Assembly: GCF_022815605.1 (NCBI RefSeq)
Contig: NZ_JALGRP010000008.1
Location: forward strand, 62,001 to 126,000
DNA: 64,000 nt
DNA from: Microbacterium sp. VKM Ac-2923
GTDB lineage: Bacteria; Actinomycetota; Actinomycetes; Actinomycetales; Microbacteriaceae
Reading direction: 5' to 3'
Shown: positions 1 through 7,371 of the stretch, in pieces
Layout of the letters: every line of letters begins with the position of its first letter
Numbering within the stretch: position 1 is the first letter of the stretch
Notes under the pieces: generated by a model
What the model saw: only the letters and a program-made list of their open reading frames with translations
What the model was told of the DNA's origin: nothing
Database searches by the model: none
Translations under genes and position numbers: made by a program

Positions 1-1
1 C

Positions 2-430
2 TTCCTCGTCGGCCCCGACGACGACCTCCGCGAGGTCTTCCAGGCGGCCGCGGGACACGCACCCGTGGCCTGCTTGCTCGTCGACGAGGCGCAGTTCTTC
101 ACCCCGGCGCAGGTCGACGACCTCCTGCGCGTCGCCGTGCTCGACGGCATCCCGGTGCTCGCCTACGGAATCCGCACCGACTTCCGCACCGAGGCCTTCC
201 CGGGCTCCGCGCGCCTCCTCGAGATCGCCCACAGCCTCGAGGAGCTCAAGACCATCTGCCGGTGCGGTCGCAAGGCGATCTTCAACGCCCGTCTCGTCGG
301 CGGTCGGTTCGTCTTCGACGGTGACCAGGTCGCCATCGACGAGGGGCAGATCCAGGGTGAGGTCACGTACGAATCCATGTGCGCGGTCTGCTACCTGCGC
401 GAATCCGGCGGGCGGCTCGACGGCCGCTGA
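2..430 (+). CDS. tdk: Thymidine kinase, C-terminal part (cut by window edge)
   Basis: Thymidine kinase phosphorylates thymidine to dTMP in the salvage pathway. The reading frame is open from base 2, so the gene starts upstream of the window and its P-loop is not visible. What is seen is the Walker B-like segment LLVDEAQFF, a central AYGIRTDFRTEAF segment that fits the TK1-type lid region, and paired cysteines (CRCG and CAVC) that match the structural zinc site of TK1-like enzymes. The family is normally about 190-230 residues, so roughly 140 residues here is most of the protein. The stop lies 68 bases before galE. A tmk gene for the next step (dTMP to dTDP) is at 20140. Confidence 0.9.
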   Translation, partial: FLVGPDDDLREVFQAAAGHAPVACLLVDEAQFFTPAQVDDLLRVAVLDGIPVLAYGIRTDFRTEAFPGSARLLEIAHSLEELKTICRCGRKAIFNARLVGGRFVFDGDQVAIDEGQIQGEVTYESMCAVCYLRESGGRLDGR

Positions 431-485
431 CACGGAGGCCGTTTCGGTTCAGGCGTCGGCCGCGGGCGGTGTCGCCGGGGACCGA

Positions 486-491
486 TAGCCT
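486..491 (+). promoter_or_regulatory. Probable -10 element (TAGCCT) of a leaderless galE transcript
   Basis: TAGCCT lies seven bases before the galE ATG, the spacing expected if transcription starts at the start codon. No clear -35 is seen. The same hexamer or TAGGCT sits at the same distance before several other genes in the window. Confidence 0.55.
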
Positions 492-498
492 GGGGGGT

Positions 499-1527
499 AT
501 GCGCGTACTCCTGGCCGGCGGTGCCGGTTACATCGGAACTCACACGGCCGTCGCTCTGCTCGAAGCCGGCCACGACGTCGTCCTTCTCGACGATCTCTCC
601 GGGACGCACGCCGTCGCCGCCGATCGCGTCGAGAAGATCACCGGGAAGCCTGCGCCCCTCGTCGTCGGAGACGCCGCCGATGATGCGGTGGTCGCCCGCG
701 TGTTCGACGAGCACGGTCCGATCGACGCGATCGTGCACCTGGCCGCGTTCAAGGCCGTCGGCGAGTCGACGCAGAAGCCGCTGGAGTACTACTCCAACAA
801 CCTCGACACTACGTTCGCGCTCCTGCGGGTCGGAATCGCCCGCGGCATCCGTTCGTTCGTCTTCTCCAGCACCGGCACCGTCTACTCCGATCCGGCCGAC
901 CTGCCGTTCACCGAGGAGTCGACTACGAGCGTCGACCTGTCGAACGCGTACAGCAAGTCCAAGCGCATGAACGAGGTCGTGCTCGCCGACGTGGCGCGCG
1001 TGAACCCCGAGCTGAACGTGACCGTGCTGCGCTACTTCAACCCGGTGGGCGCGCACCCGTCGGGTCTCATCGGCGAAGACCCGGCCGGCATCCCGAACAA
1101 TCTCATGCCCTACGTCTCGCGCGTCGCGATCGGCACGCTCGATGAGATCGGCGTCTTCGGCGACGACTACGACACCCCCGATGGCACAGGCCTGCGGGAC
1201 TACATCCACGTCGTCGACCTCGCCGAGGGGCATGTCGCGGCCCTCGAGCAGGCTCAGCCCGGGCACCAGGTGTTCAACCTCGGCACCGGCCGCCCGGTGA
1301 GCGTGCTGGAGCTCGTGGCCTCGTTCGAGAAGGCTGTCGGCCACGACCTGCCCAAGAAGATCCTCGACCGTCGTCCGGGCGACGTCGCAGCCACGTACTG
1401 CGACCCGACGAAGGCGGGCGAGGTGTTCGGGTGGCAGACGCGCCTCACGATCGATGACGCGTGCCGCGACTATTGGAACTGGCAGACCACCAACCCCGCC
1501 GGTTACGCCACGACCGCCGACGCCTGA
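499..1527 (+). CDS. galE: UDP-glucose 4-epimerase
   Basis: A 342-residue extended short-chain dehydrogenase that interconverts UDP-glucose and UDP-galactose for cell-wall and exopolysaccharide precursors. The N-terminal NAD-binding motif GGAGYIG is followed by SSTGTVY (catalytic Ser/Thr region) and AYSKSK, which supplies the Tyr-x-x-x-Lys pair. The C-terminal half has RYFNPVGAHPSG and the conserved DGTGLRDYIHVVDLA segment of bacterial GalE. Length equals the family norm (about 340). An in-frame upstream extension exists, but ATG 499 is preferred because the Rossmann motif begins six residues later and a -10-like TAGCCT sits immediately upstream. The single-gene layout suggests its own transcript. 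Confidence 0.95.
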   Translation: MRVLLAGGAGYIGTHTAVALLEAGHDVVLLDDLSGTHAVAADRVEKITGKPAPLVVGDAADDAVVARVFDEHGPIDAIVHLAAFKAVGESTQKPLEYYSNNLDTTFALLRVGIARGIRSFVFSSTGTVYSDPADLPFTEESTTSVDLSNAYSKSKRMNEVVLADVARVNPELNVTVLRYFNPVGAHPSGLIGEDPAGIPNNLMPYVSRVAIGTLDEIGVFGDDYDTPDGTGLRDYIHVVDLAEGHVAALEQAQPGHQVFNLGTGRPVSVLELVASFEKAVGHDLPKKILDRRPGDVAATYCDPTKAGEVFGWQTRLTIDDACRDYWNWQTTNPAGYATTADA

Positions 1528-1582
1528 TCCTCCGCGCGGAGGGTCGTGTGGCTCGACCACAGCGGGACGAACGGGGGATGCC

Positions 1583-2323
1583 ATGACGAGCAGCGCACCA
1601 CGCGCGTGGCAGGTCGTCCTCGAACGCATCGAGAGCGACCTCCGCGAGGGTCGTCTCACGCCGGGCGATCGCCTGACCCCCGAGCGAGAATTGGCGACGC
1701 AACTCGGTGTCGGCCGTTCCAGCGTCCGCGAAGCCATTCGCGTGCTCGAAGTGCTGGGCGTCGTGCGCACCGCGACCGGTTCGGGCCCCTCCGCCGGCGC
1801 GATGATCGTCACCACCCCGCGTGGTGGTCTGGCCGCCTTCCTGCGGCTGCAGGTGGCCGCCAACGGCTTCCCTCTCGCCGACGTCGTCCGCACGCGCATC
1901 GTGCTCGAGTGCGATGTCGCGGAACGTCTCGCGTCGACGGATGCCGACCTCACCGACGTCCACGACGTGCTCGACGCGATGGATGCCGACGACCTCGACC
2001 CTGCAGAATTCCTCGCCCTCGACGCGCGCTTCCATCAGGCTCTGGCCGAGGTGTCGGGCAACGCGGTGGTCTCGGCCATGATGGCGGGGTTGCGCAGCTC
2101 GATCGAGGCCTACACGCGAGCCGGCGCCGCTCGTCTCGACGCGTGGCCGCGCGTCGTCGATCGTCTGCGCCGCGAGCATCGGCACATCGTCGATGCGGTG
2201 TCGCGCGGCGAGGCCGACGAGGCGCGGGACGCCGTTCGGGCCCACATCACCGACTACTACACCGACGTTGCCGAGGCGCTGCGCGCCGCCGATGCGGTGC
2301 CCGACGCCGCGCCCACCGCCTGA
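1583..2323 (+). CDS. GntR/FadR-type transcriptional regulator
   Basis: A 246-residue regulator. Residues 1-75 form a winged helix-turn-helix of the GntR family (LTPGDRLTPERELATQLGVG and SSVREAIRVLEVLGVV). The rest is an all-helical FCD ligand-binding domain: LECDVAERLAS, FHQALAEVSGN and the closing REHRHIVDAVSRGEADEAR helix with the Asp/His residues that hold a metal in this family. ATG 1583 is preceded by a GGGGG ribosome site. The next gene, a siderophore-interacting reductase, starts ten bases after its stop, so the two are probably cotranscribed. The effector is not evident; FCD regulators usually sense small organic acids. Confidence 0.88.
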   Translation: MTSSAPRAWQVVLERIESDLREGRLTPGDRLTPERELATQLGVGRSSVREAIRVLEVLGVVRTATGSGPSAGAMIVTTPRGGLAAFLRLQVAANGFPLADVVRTRIVLECDVAERLASTDADLTDVHDVLDAMDADDLDPAEFLALDARFHQALAEVSGNAVVSAMMAGLRSSIEAYTRAGAARLDAWPRVVDRLRREHRHIVDAVSRGEADEARDAVRAHITDYYTDVAEALRAADAVPDAAPTA

Positions 2324-2333
2324 GGAGCACCCC

Positions 2334-3155
2334 GTGAACGATCGACCCGCGCGTCCGCCGCGCCCCCAGCACGTGCTGCACGTCGTCGCGACGGAGCGGC
2401 TGAGTCCGCACCTCGTGCGTATCTGCGCCCGGGGCGAGGACCTCGCCGCTTTCCGCGAGAGCCCCCACACCGACAAGTACGTGAAGATCACGTTCACCAA
2501 GCCCGAGCTCGGGCTCGAACCGCCCTACGATCTCGCCGTGCTGCGCGAGACCCTTCCCGCGGAGGACCTCCCCGTGACCCGGACGTACACGGTCCGCGCG
2601 GTGGACGGCGATCAGCTCACCATCGATTTCGTCGTGCACGGAGACGAGGGACTCGCCGGCCCCTGGGCCGCGCGCGCACAGGCGGGCGACCGTCTGGTGG
2701 TGTCCTCGCCCGGCGGCGGATACGCCCCCGACCCCGCCGCGGACTGGCACCTGTTCGTCGGCGACGAGTCGGCGATCCCCGCCGTCGCGGCGGCTCTCGA
2801 GGCCCTGGCGCCGGATGCCACCGGCGTGGCGTTCCTCGAAGTGCAGACCGCCGACGAGCAGCTCGACCTCGCGGCCCCGGCCGGCGTGCGCATCGAGTGG
2901 GTGCATCGCGGCGGAGCTGAGGCCGGGTCCACTCCGGTGCTGGCCGAGGCGGTGGGCGCGTGGCATCCGCTCGCGGGGCGAGGTCAGGTCTTCGCCCACG
3001 GGGAGCGCGAGAGCATGAAGGCTCTGCGCGACATCGTCTTCGGTCGCTGGGGGCTGGCACGCGACCAGGTGTCGCTGTCGGGGTACTGGGCCTACGGCCG
3101 CACGGAAGACCGCTTCCAAGCCGAGAAGCGCGAGCCGATCGGACAGATCCTCTGA
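2334..3155 (+). CDS. Siderophore-interacting FAD-binding reductase
   Basis: A 273-residue cytoplasmic flavoprotein of the SIP/ViuB family, which reduces ferric siderophores with NAD(P)H to release iron. The N-terminal FAD-binding barrel carries the flavin motif RTYTVR, followed by DFVVHGDEGLAGPWA and the phosphate-binding segment SSPGGGYAPD. The C-terminal SIP domain ends with GYWAYGRTEDRFQAEK, close to the family signature GYWRxGxxE. GTG 2334 is chosen because GAGGAG sits just upstream and the longer frame overlaps the regulator gene. Iron uptake genes of the FecCD type lie at 45.7-48.9 kb and may supply its substrate. Confidence 0.9.
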   Translation: MNDRPARPPRPQHVLHVVATERLSPHLVRICARGEDLAAFRESPHTDKYVKITFTKPELGLEPPYDLAVLRETLPAEDLPVTRTYTVRAVDGDQLTIDFVVHGDEGLAGPWAARAQAGDRLVVSSPGGGYAPDPAADWHLFVGDESAIPAVAAALEALAPDATGVAFLEVQTADEQLDLAAPAGVRIEWVHRGGAEAGSTPVLAEAVGAWHPLAGRGQVFAHGERESMKALRDIVFGRWGLARDQVSLSGYWAYGRTEDRFQAEKREPIGQIL

Positions 3156-3173
3156 GGTCGCCGCGGCGACCTC
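3154..3173. terminator. Perfect 20-base palindrome between convergent genes
   Basis: GAGGTCGCCG is followed directly by its reverse complement, overlapping the stop of the siderophore-interacting gene. There is no clear T run. It could end transcription from either side of the convergent pair; confidence is moderate because loopless palindromes of high GC also occur in intergenic repeats. Confidence 0.4.
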
Positions 3174-3302
3174 GGGTTCGCTGAGCCGCTGGGTGGCGAG
3201 GTCGTCGGGGCTGGCTCTCCTTGCACCTCGGCCGCGAGGCGGTCGGGCGGGGGAGCGCCGTCGCCGAGCTTCGACGGCGAGGTCGCTGAGCTCGTCGAAG
3301 CG

Positions 3303-3349
3303 GCCGGGACCCCCGTCGCGCCGCCGGGACCCCCGTCGTGCCGCCGGGT
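3303..3349. repeat. Short tandem repeat, 20-base period
   Basis: Two and a third copies of GCCGGGACCCCCGTCGYGCC begin at 3303, 3323 and 3343. They lie in the 208-base gap between convergent genes, next to a segment (3285-3301) reading GCTGAGCTCGTCGAAGC, which resembles an intergenic palindromic element often seen in Microbacteriaceae. Confidence 0.6.
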
Positions 3350-3363
3350 GCGTTGCCCGTCGC

Positions 3364-4143
3364 TCAGACCGCGGCGCGCTCCGGCAGGGTCGGCAGCAGC
3401 TTCTCCAGGAACGCGGCGGTGTCTTCCCAGCCGTGCACGGCCTGGCATTCGACGCCCATGGCGAGGACGGGGTAGTCGTTGCCGTCGGGGTCGAGGCGGT
3501 CGCCCACGAAGAGCATGTCGTCGAGGGGGATGCCCGTGGCCTCGACGAGCTTGTTCATGCCGTACGCCTTGTCGATGCCGCGGTGGGTGATGTCGACCGA
3601 CGTCGACCCGCCGGAGCGTACCTCGAGGTCGGGGATGCGGGCGGCGACGGCCTCACGCAGGCTGTTCTTCTTCTCGCCGGTGGGGTCCCATGCCATCTTG
3701 GCGTCGAGCGGCGCGGACTGGCCGAGGGCCGAGAAGGTGATCTGCGAGCCGCGGTCTTCGAGGATGTCGCCCCAGGGCTCGGCCTCCCACAGGCCCAGTC
3801 GCTCGGCTTCTTCGCGGACGGCCGACAGCGCGCGCTGCTTCTCGTCGTCGGTCAGGGAGTGGGCGTAGACCGTTTGGATGCCCTCGGTGGTCAGGCGGTA
3901 GTACTGCGTGCCGCAGGTGGGCATGAGGTGGAAGTGCGCGAGTAGCGAGGGATCCGCGTGCGGCAGGCGCTCGACGACCTGGGTGCGGAACTGCTGGAGC
4001 TGGCCGCCCGAGATGATGGCGACCTCGACGCGCTCCGCGAGGGCGAGCAACAGGTCGCCGATGCGGGGGTCGATGGCCGACTTCGACGGGGCGAGGGTGT
4101 CGTCGAGGTCGAAGGCGACGAGGCGGGGCGAGGCGTCGGACAC
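3364..4143 (-). CDS. HAD-IIB family sugar-phosphatase-like hydrolase
   Basis: A 259-residue cytoplasmic phosphatase. Motif I is FDLDDTLAPSKS (nucleophile and acid/base Asp), motif II is ISGG, and motif IV is FVGDRLDPDGNDYPV with the metal-binding Asp residues. GGSTSVDITHRGIDKAYGM provides the motif III lysine. This arrangement matches the HAD-IIB group that includes sucrose-phosphate phosphatase and eukaryotic-type phosphomannomutase. The substrate is unknown and a phosphomannomutase role cannot be excluded. GTG 4143 is chosen over ATG 4197 because AGGAG precedes it and the 18 extra residues look like non-coding sequence. It is convergent with the siderophore-interacting gene. Confidence 0.85.
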   Translation of the reverse strand: MSDASPRLVAFDLDDTLAPSKSAIDPRIGDLLLALAERVEVAIISGGQLQQFRTQVVERLPHADPSLLAHFHLMPTCGTQYYRLTTEGIQTVYAHSLTDDEKQRALSAVREEAERLGLWEAEPWGDILEDRGSQITFSALGQSAPLDAKMAWDPTGEKKNSLREAVAARIPDLEVRSGGSTSVDITHRGIDKAYGMNKLVEATGIPLDDMLFVGDRLDPDGNDYPVLAMGVECQAVHGWEDTAAFLEKLLPTLPERAAV

Positions 4144-4402
4144 GATTCTCCTGGAGGTCTCGGGGTCGCGGTGATCAACGCCCTTCGGGGCGTACACGGC
4201 GGAGCCGCAGACGGCCCCACCACGATTCTACGGGGGGCATTCCGCCGCTCCGGTCGGGTGAATTTCGGACGACCGAGGGTGAGGCTGGCTGGCATGGCGT
4301 CCGCCGACGGCCGCGATGCGTACGGCGATGATCGTCCGCGGGAGGGCCCGCCGTCCTCGTTGAGGCCCACCGGTCCATATCGACGGATCGGCTGCTCATG
4401 CA

Positions 4403-4435
4403 AGAGAGCCCCCCACGATTCGTGGGAGGCTCTCT
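4403..4435 (-). terminator. Hairpin downstream of tRNA-Pro
   Basis: AGAGAGCC pairs with GGCTCTCT, and the inner CCCACGA/TCGTGGG extends the stem. It lies 50 bases beyond the 3' end of the minus-strand tRNA-Pro, so it is the likely terminator of that transcript. Confidence 0.7.
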
Positions 4436-4485
4436 GTCGCCGCATCTCCGTTACCCGCCCGAGGAGCGGGGCGAGATGCCTGTAT

Positions 4486-4562
4486 TGGTCGGGGTGACAG
4501 GATTTGAACCTGCGGCCTCGTCGTCCCGAACGACGCGCGCTACCAAGCTGCGCCACACCCCG
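4486..4562 (-). tRNA. tRNA-Pro (anticodon CGG)
   Basis: Seven-base acceptor stem CGGGGTG/CACCCCG, D arm GCGCAGCTTGGTAGCGC, anticodon stem CGTCG/CGACG with loop TTCGGGA (anticodon CGG, reading CCG), and T arm GGTTCAAATCC. The CCA end is encoded. CCG is a major proline codon in a genome of this GC content. Confidence 0.95.
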
Positions 4563-4682
4563 TGAGCAACTTGAAAAGTCTACCCTGTTCCGACCGCTGC
4601 TCCGAACCAGAGCGGAGGCTCGGGCGCGTCGTGGGTGTTCACGACGCTCTGATCGAGGTCTCACCCGCCGAGGCGATGACCG

Positions 4683-4726
4683 TTCGCGGCCGTCCTTGCC
4701 CAGGGTGACGAGGACGACCGCGAACG
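4683..4726. repeat. Long inverted repeat in the gap after the surface-protein gene
   Basis: GTTCGCGGCCGTCCT at 4683-4697 is the reverse complement of 4712-4726 with one mismatch, with a 14-base loop. It lies 97 bases beyond the stop of the minus-strand surface-protein gene in an otherwise featureless 260-base gap (4563-4822). It may act as a distal terminator; there is no T run. Confidence 0.5.
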
Positions 4727-4822
4727 CGGAGCGATCGGCATGGTCGGTACCGTCGCCCGCGGTGGTGAGGGGGCCACCGGCGAAAACCAGGTCGCCCGAA
4801 ACCGATCAGGCGCCTGAGGCGG

Positions 4823-6331
4823 TCAGATGCGCGGCGTGAACCGACGTCGGGCCACGCTCCAGGCGATCACCCCGAGCCCGATCACCGCGGCGGCCGCCCC
4901 GCCCACGCCACCCAGCGATGCCGCGGACATTCCCGTCATCGCCAGCGCCGCGGGGGCGGCGGGCACGGACGGCGCCGGAGCCGGTGGGGCCGTCGTCGCG
5001 GGTGGAGGCGTGGCAGAAGGCCGGGGATCGCTCGGGGGAGGCGTGGGCGCGAGCTGCTCGGTCTGCGCGGGGGAGGCGAAGCGCTCTTGCCAGAGGTAGT
5101 CACCGGGCAGATGTGCGAGGGCGTCGGCATCCTGATCCGCTCGGTCGACGCGCCACACGGCTGTGTAGACACCCGGTCCGGGCAGGCGCTCCGACACCAC
5201 CTCGTAGGCGCCGGCGCCGGTGCCCGGGTCCGTTCGCAGGTCGAGTTGCATCACGGGGTCGAGGTTCGACGGGATCTCTGCCGACTCGGCCGGATAGGCG
5301 CCCGTCCGGTACACGTCGGCGGTGGCGGTGATCACGACGAACGAACCGTCGGCATGGCGTGGCCAGACGCCGTCGACGGTCGACACGGTGACGCGATCGA
5401 TGAAACGACCGTCTTCGATGCGCGCGGTCGTTTCGATTCGGGGGGAGAAACGCACGAGACGGGGCGACGCGTCCACGGCCGACAACGTGAACGTCGTCGG
5501 GTCGGCGGGCCCGGCCGATTCCTGCTGACCAGGTGTAGAGAAGTAGCGGATCGCAGCGGAGCGGACGGAGAAGGTCCCCGACACTCGGACACTGTACGGA
5601 CGCCCGTCGTCGGACGAGGACACCGGCGCGATGATGTCGTAACTCTGCCCGGCTTTCACATCCGCTCGATCACCTCGACCGGTGTCGGCGAAGACGGCGT
5701 TCTCGAGGTGCAGGGTGCCCGTCGCGGAGGGGTCTACGTCGGCGATCACGGTGCCGCGGGTCGGGTCGTCGTCGCGCGTCGTCAGCGTAAGCGCGCCTCC
5801 GACGCGCGGAACCGCGATGCTCTCGGCCTCGGCAAGGTAATGCACGGCCCGCTCCTGCACGGCCGCGCTGTTCTCGGGGCTGGCGCGACGCATGATGTAG
5901 TCGATCGCCTCGGGGAAGCTGTCGCCCGTGTAGCCCCACGAGTGCAGTGTCGTGTCGCGGTCGACGATGGCCTTGACCGCCCACCCGACACCAGCCGCCT
6001 GGACGGGATCGCCGGTCTGGCCGTAGGTGGTGACGAGGTGGTTGATCGACACCAGCTGCTGAGGAGTCAGGCCATTGACGTCGAACGAGACGCCGTGATC
6101 GGTGGTCGTGTCCGTGGCGACGGGGAGTCCGGGATGGATGCAGTACGTGTGCACATCGCCCACGCGCATCGAGCCGTGCCAGCCCGTGCGAGAAAGCGGT
6201 GCCCACGTGCCGAACCCGGTGCCGCGATCGGCGGCCTGTGCGGCCGGGGCCAAGCCGAGACCGCCGAGCAGCGCCGCGATGACGGTGAGCGCGGCCAGAG
6301 TTCGTCGATGTGACGGAGGAGGGTGGTGCAT
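4823..6331 (-). CDS. Secreted LAXTG-anchored surface protein with possible thioester domain
   Basis: A 502-residue exported protein. Residues 1-34 are a signal peptide (basic start, hydrophobic core, APAAQA). The C-terminus is a sorting signal: LAMTG at 463-467, a hydrophobic stretch and a final ARRRF tail, the pattern recognised by class E sortases. A Pro/Ala/Thr-rich stalk precedes it. Residues 55-170 contain TYCIHPG (Cys64) and, 47 residues on, PVQAAGVGWAV (Gln111), which resembles the Cys...Gln pair of TQXA/thioester adhesion domains; that assignment is inference. The middle looks beta-rich. ATG 6331 is chosen because the signal peptide starts there; the longer frame is arginine-rich shadow sequence. 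No sortase gene is in the window. Confidence 0.8.
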   Translation of the reverse strand: MHHPPPSHRRTLAALTVIAALLGGLGLAPAAQAADRGTGFGTWAPLSRTGWHGSMRVGDVHTYCIHPGLPVATDTTTDHGVSFDVNGLTPQQLVSINHLVTTYGQTGDPVQAAGVGWAVKAIVDRDTTLHSWGYTGDSFPEAIDYIMRRASPENSAAVQERAVHYLAEAESIAVPRVGGALTLTTRDDDPTRGTVIADVDPSATGTLHLENAVFADTGRGDRADVKAGQSYDIIAPVSSSDDGRPYSVRVSGTFSVRSAAIRYFSTPGQQESAGPADPTTFTLSAVDASPRLVRFSPRIETTARIEDGRFIDRVTVSTVDGVWPRHADGSFVVITATADVYRTGAYPAESAEIPSNLDPVMQLDLRTDPGTGAGAYEVVSERLPGPGVYTAVWRVDRADQDADALAHLPGDYLWQERFASPAQTEQLAPTPPPSDPRPSATPPPATTAPPAPAPSVPAAPAALAMTGMSAASLGGVGGAAAAVIGLGVIAWSVARRRFTPRI

Positions 6332-6394
6332 GCGAGGAGTCCCTTCGGTCGAGGAGACTCGATCGTCCGCCACCTCGCATGCGCGGAAACGGCG

Positions 6395-6428
6395 CAAGGG
6401 GCCGATCCGTGAATGGATCAGCCCCTTG
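6395..6428 (-). terminator. Hairpin upstream of the surface-protein gene, after the phosphoesterase
   Basis: CAAGGGGCCGATCC and GGATCAGCCCCTTG pair over 14 bases with one mismatch and a six-base loop. It lies 20 bases beyond the stop of the minus-strand phosphoesterase gene and separates the PBP-phosphoesterase operon from the surface-protein gene. Confidence 0.75.
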
Positions 6429-6447
6429 ACCGGGTGGGGAGGATGCG

Positions 6448-7371
6448 TCAGCGAGGCAGCAGCGTCAGAAGCGTCGCCTCGGGGCGGCACCCGAACCGCA
6501 CGGGCGCGTAGATCGAATGGCCCAGACCCGCGCTTACGTTCAGCGGAACCGCGCGTCCGTCGTGCGTCCACTCGCTCAAACCTCGGGCCTGGTCGAGCGG
6601 GATGTCGCAATTGGAGACGAGCGCCTTCCGGCTGAAAGGCACGCGCACCTGTCCGCCGTGGGTGTGGCCCGCCAGCATCACGTCGGCGCCGAAGTCGGTG
6701 AAGGTGTCCAGGGTGCGCCGGTAGGGCGCGTGCATCACGCCGAGAGTGAGGTCAGCGGCATCCAGGGTCTCGACGACGGGCGGAATCAGCTCGGGGTGGT
6801 CCCAGCCGCGATGGCCGTCGTTCACACCGAAGGCGGTCACTCTCAGACCCTTGATCTCCAACGACACGGCCGTGTCGTCGAGGATGCTCCACCCGAGGTC
6901 GTCGGTGAAGAACCGATCGAGTGCGTCGACGTCGAGATGCTTGTGCGCCGGCAGATGCCCCGACGGACCGAGGAAGTAGCGCAGCGGATTACGGGGAGCA
7001 GGCTCTTGATAGTCGTTCGAGCCGTGCACCACGAGCCCCGGAATTCCGCGCAGGGGGGAGAACGCCGTGCGGATGCCGGTCAGCCCGTCACGGTGCCCGA
7101 GGTTGTCACCGGTGTTGACGACGAGGTCGGGGGACAGCTCCGCCAGGCGCGCCATCCACTCCTGCTTGCGGTGCTGCCACGGCGCCATGTGAGCGTCGGA
7201 GACGTGGAGCACACGGAGAGGCTCCGCGCCCTTCGGCAGCACCCGAAGCGCGTGGTAGCGCACCGTGAAGAGGTATCGCTCGATACCCACGCCCCAGACG
7301 GTGGCCCCGACAGCCGCCGCCCCCGCGACCCCGAGGGGTGCGAGGGCGGCGGTCACCACGGGGCGCGTCAC
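6448..7371 (-). CDS. Membrane-anchored metallophosphoesterase
   Basis: A 307-residue calcineurin-like phosphoesterase. After an N-terminal hydrophobic segment (residues 5-28) the metal-binding motifs appear in order: SDAH, NTGDN, HGSND (in place of GNHE), and AGHTHGGQ. A late SAGLGHSIYAPVRFGCRPE segment is typical of the YkuE-like group, which acts on phospholipids or cell-wall intermediates. The GTG start overlaps the PBP stop by four bases, so translation is coupled. A phosphoesterase paired with a PASTA PBP is a conserved actinobacterial arrangement (compare ponA2 and Rv3683), which points to envelope maintenance. The substrate is unknown. Confidence 0.88.
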   Translation of the reverse strand: MTRPVVTAALAPLGVAGAAAVGATVWGVGIERYLFTVRYHALRVLPKGAEPLRVLHVSDAHMAPWQHRKQEWMARLAELSPDLVVNTGDNLGHRDGLTGIRTAFSPLRGIPGLVVHGSNDYQEPAPRNPLRYFLGPSGHLPAHKHLDVDALDRFFTDDLGWSILDDTAVSLEIKGLRVTAFGVNDGHRGWDHPELIPPVVETLDAADLTLGVMHAPYRRTLDTFTDFGADVMLAGHTHGGQVRVPFSRKALVSNCDIPLDQARGLSEWTHDGRAVPLNVSAGLGHSIYAPVRFGCRPEATLLTLLPR

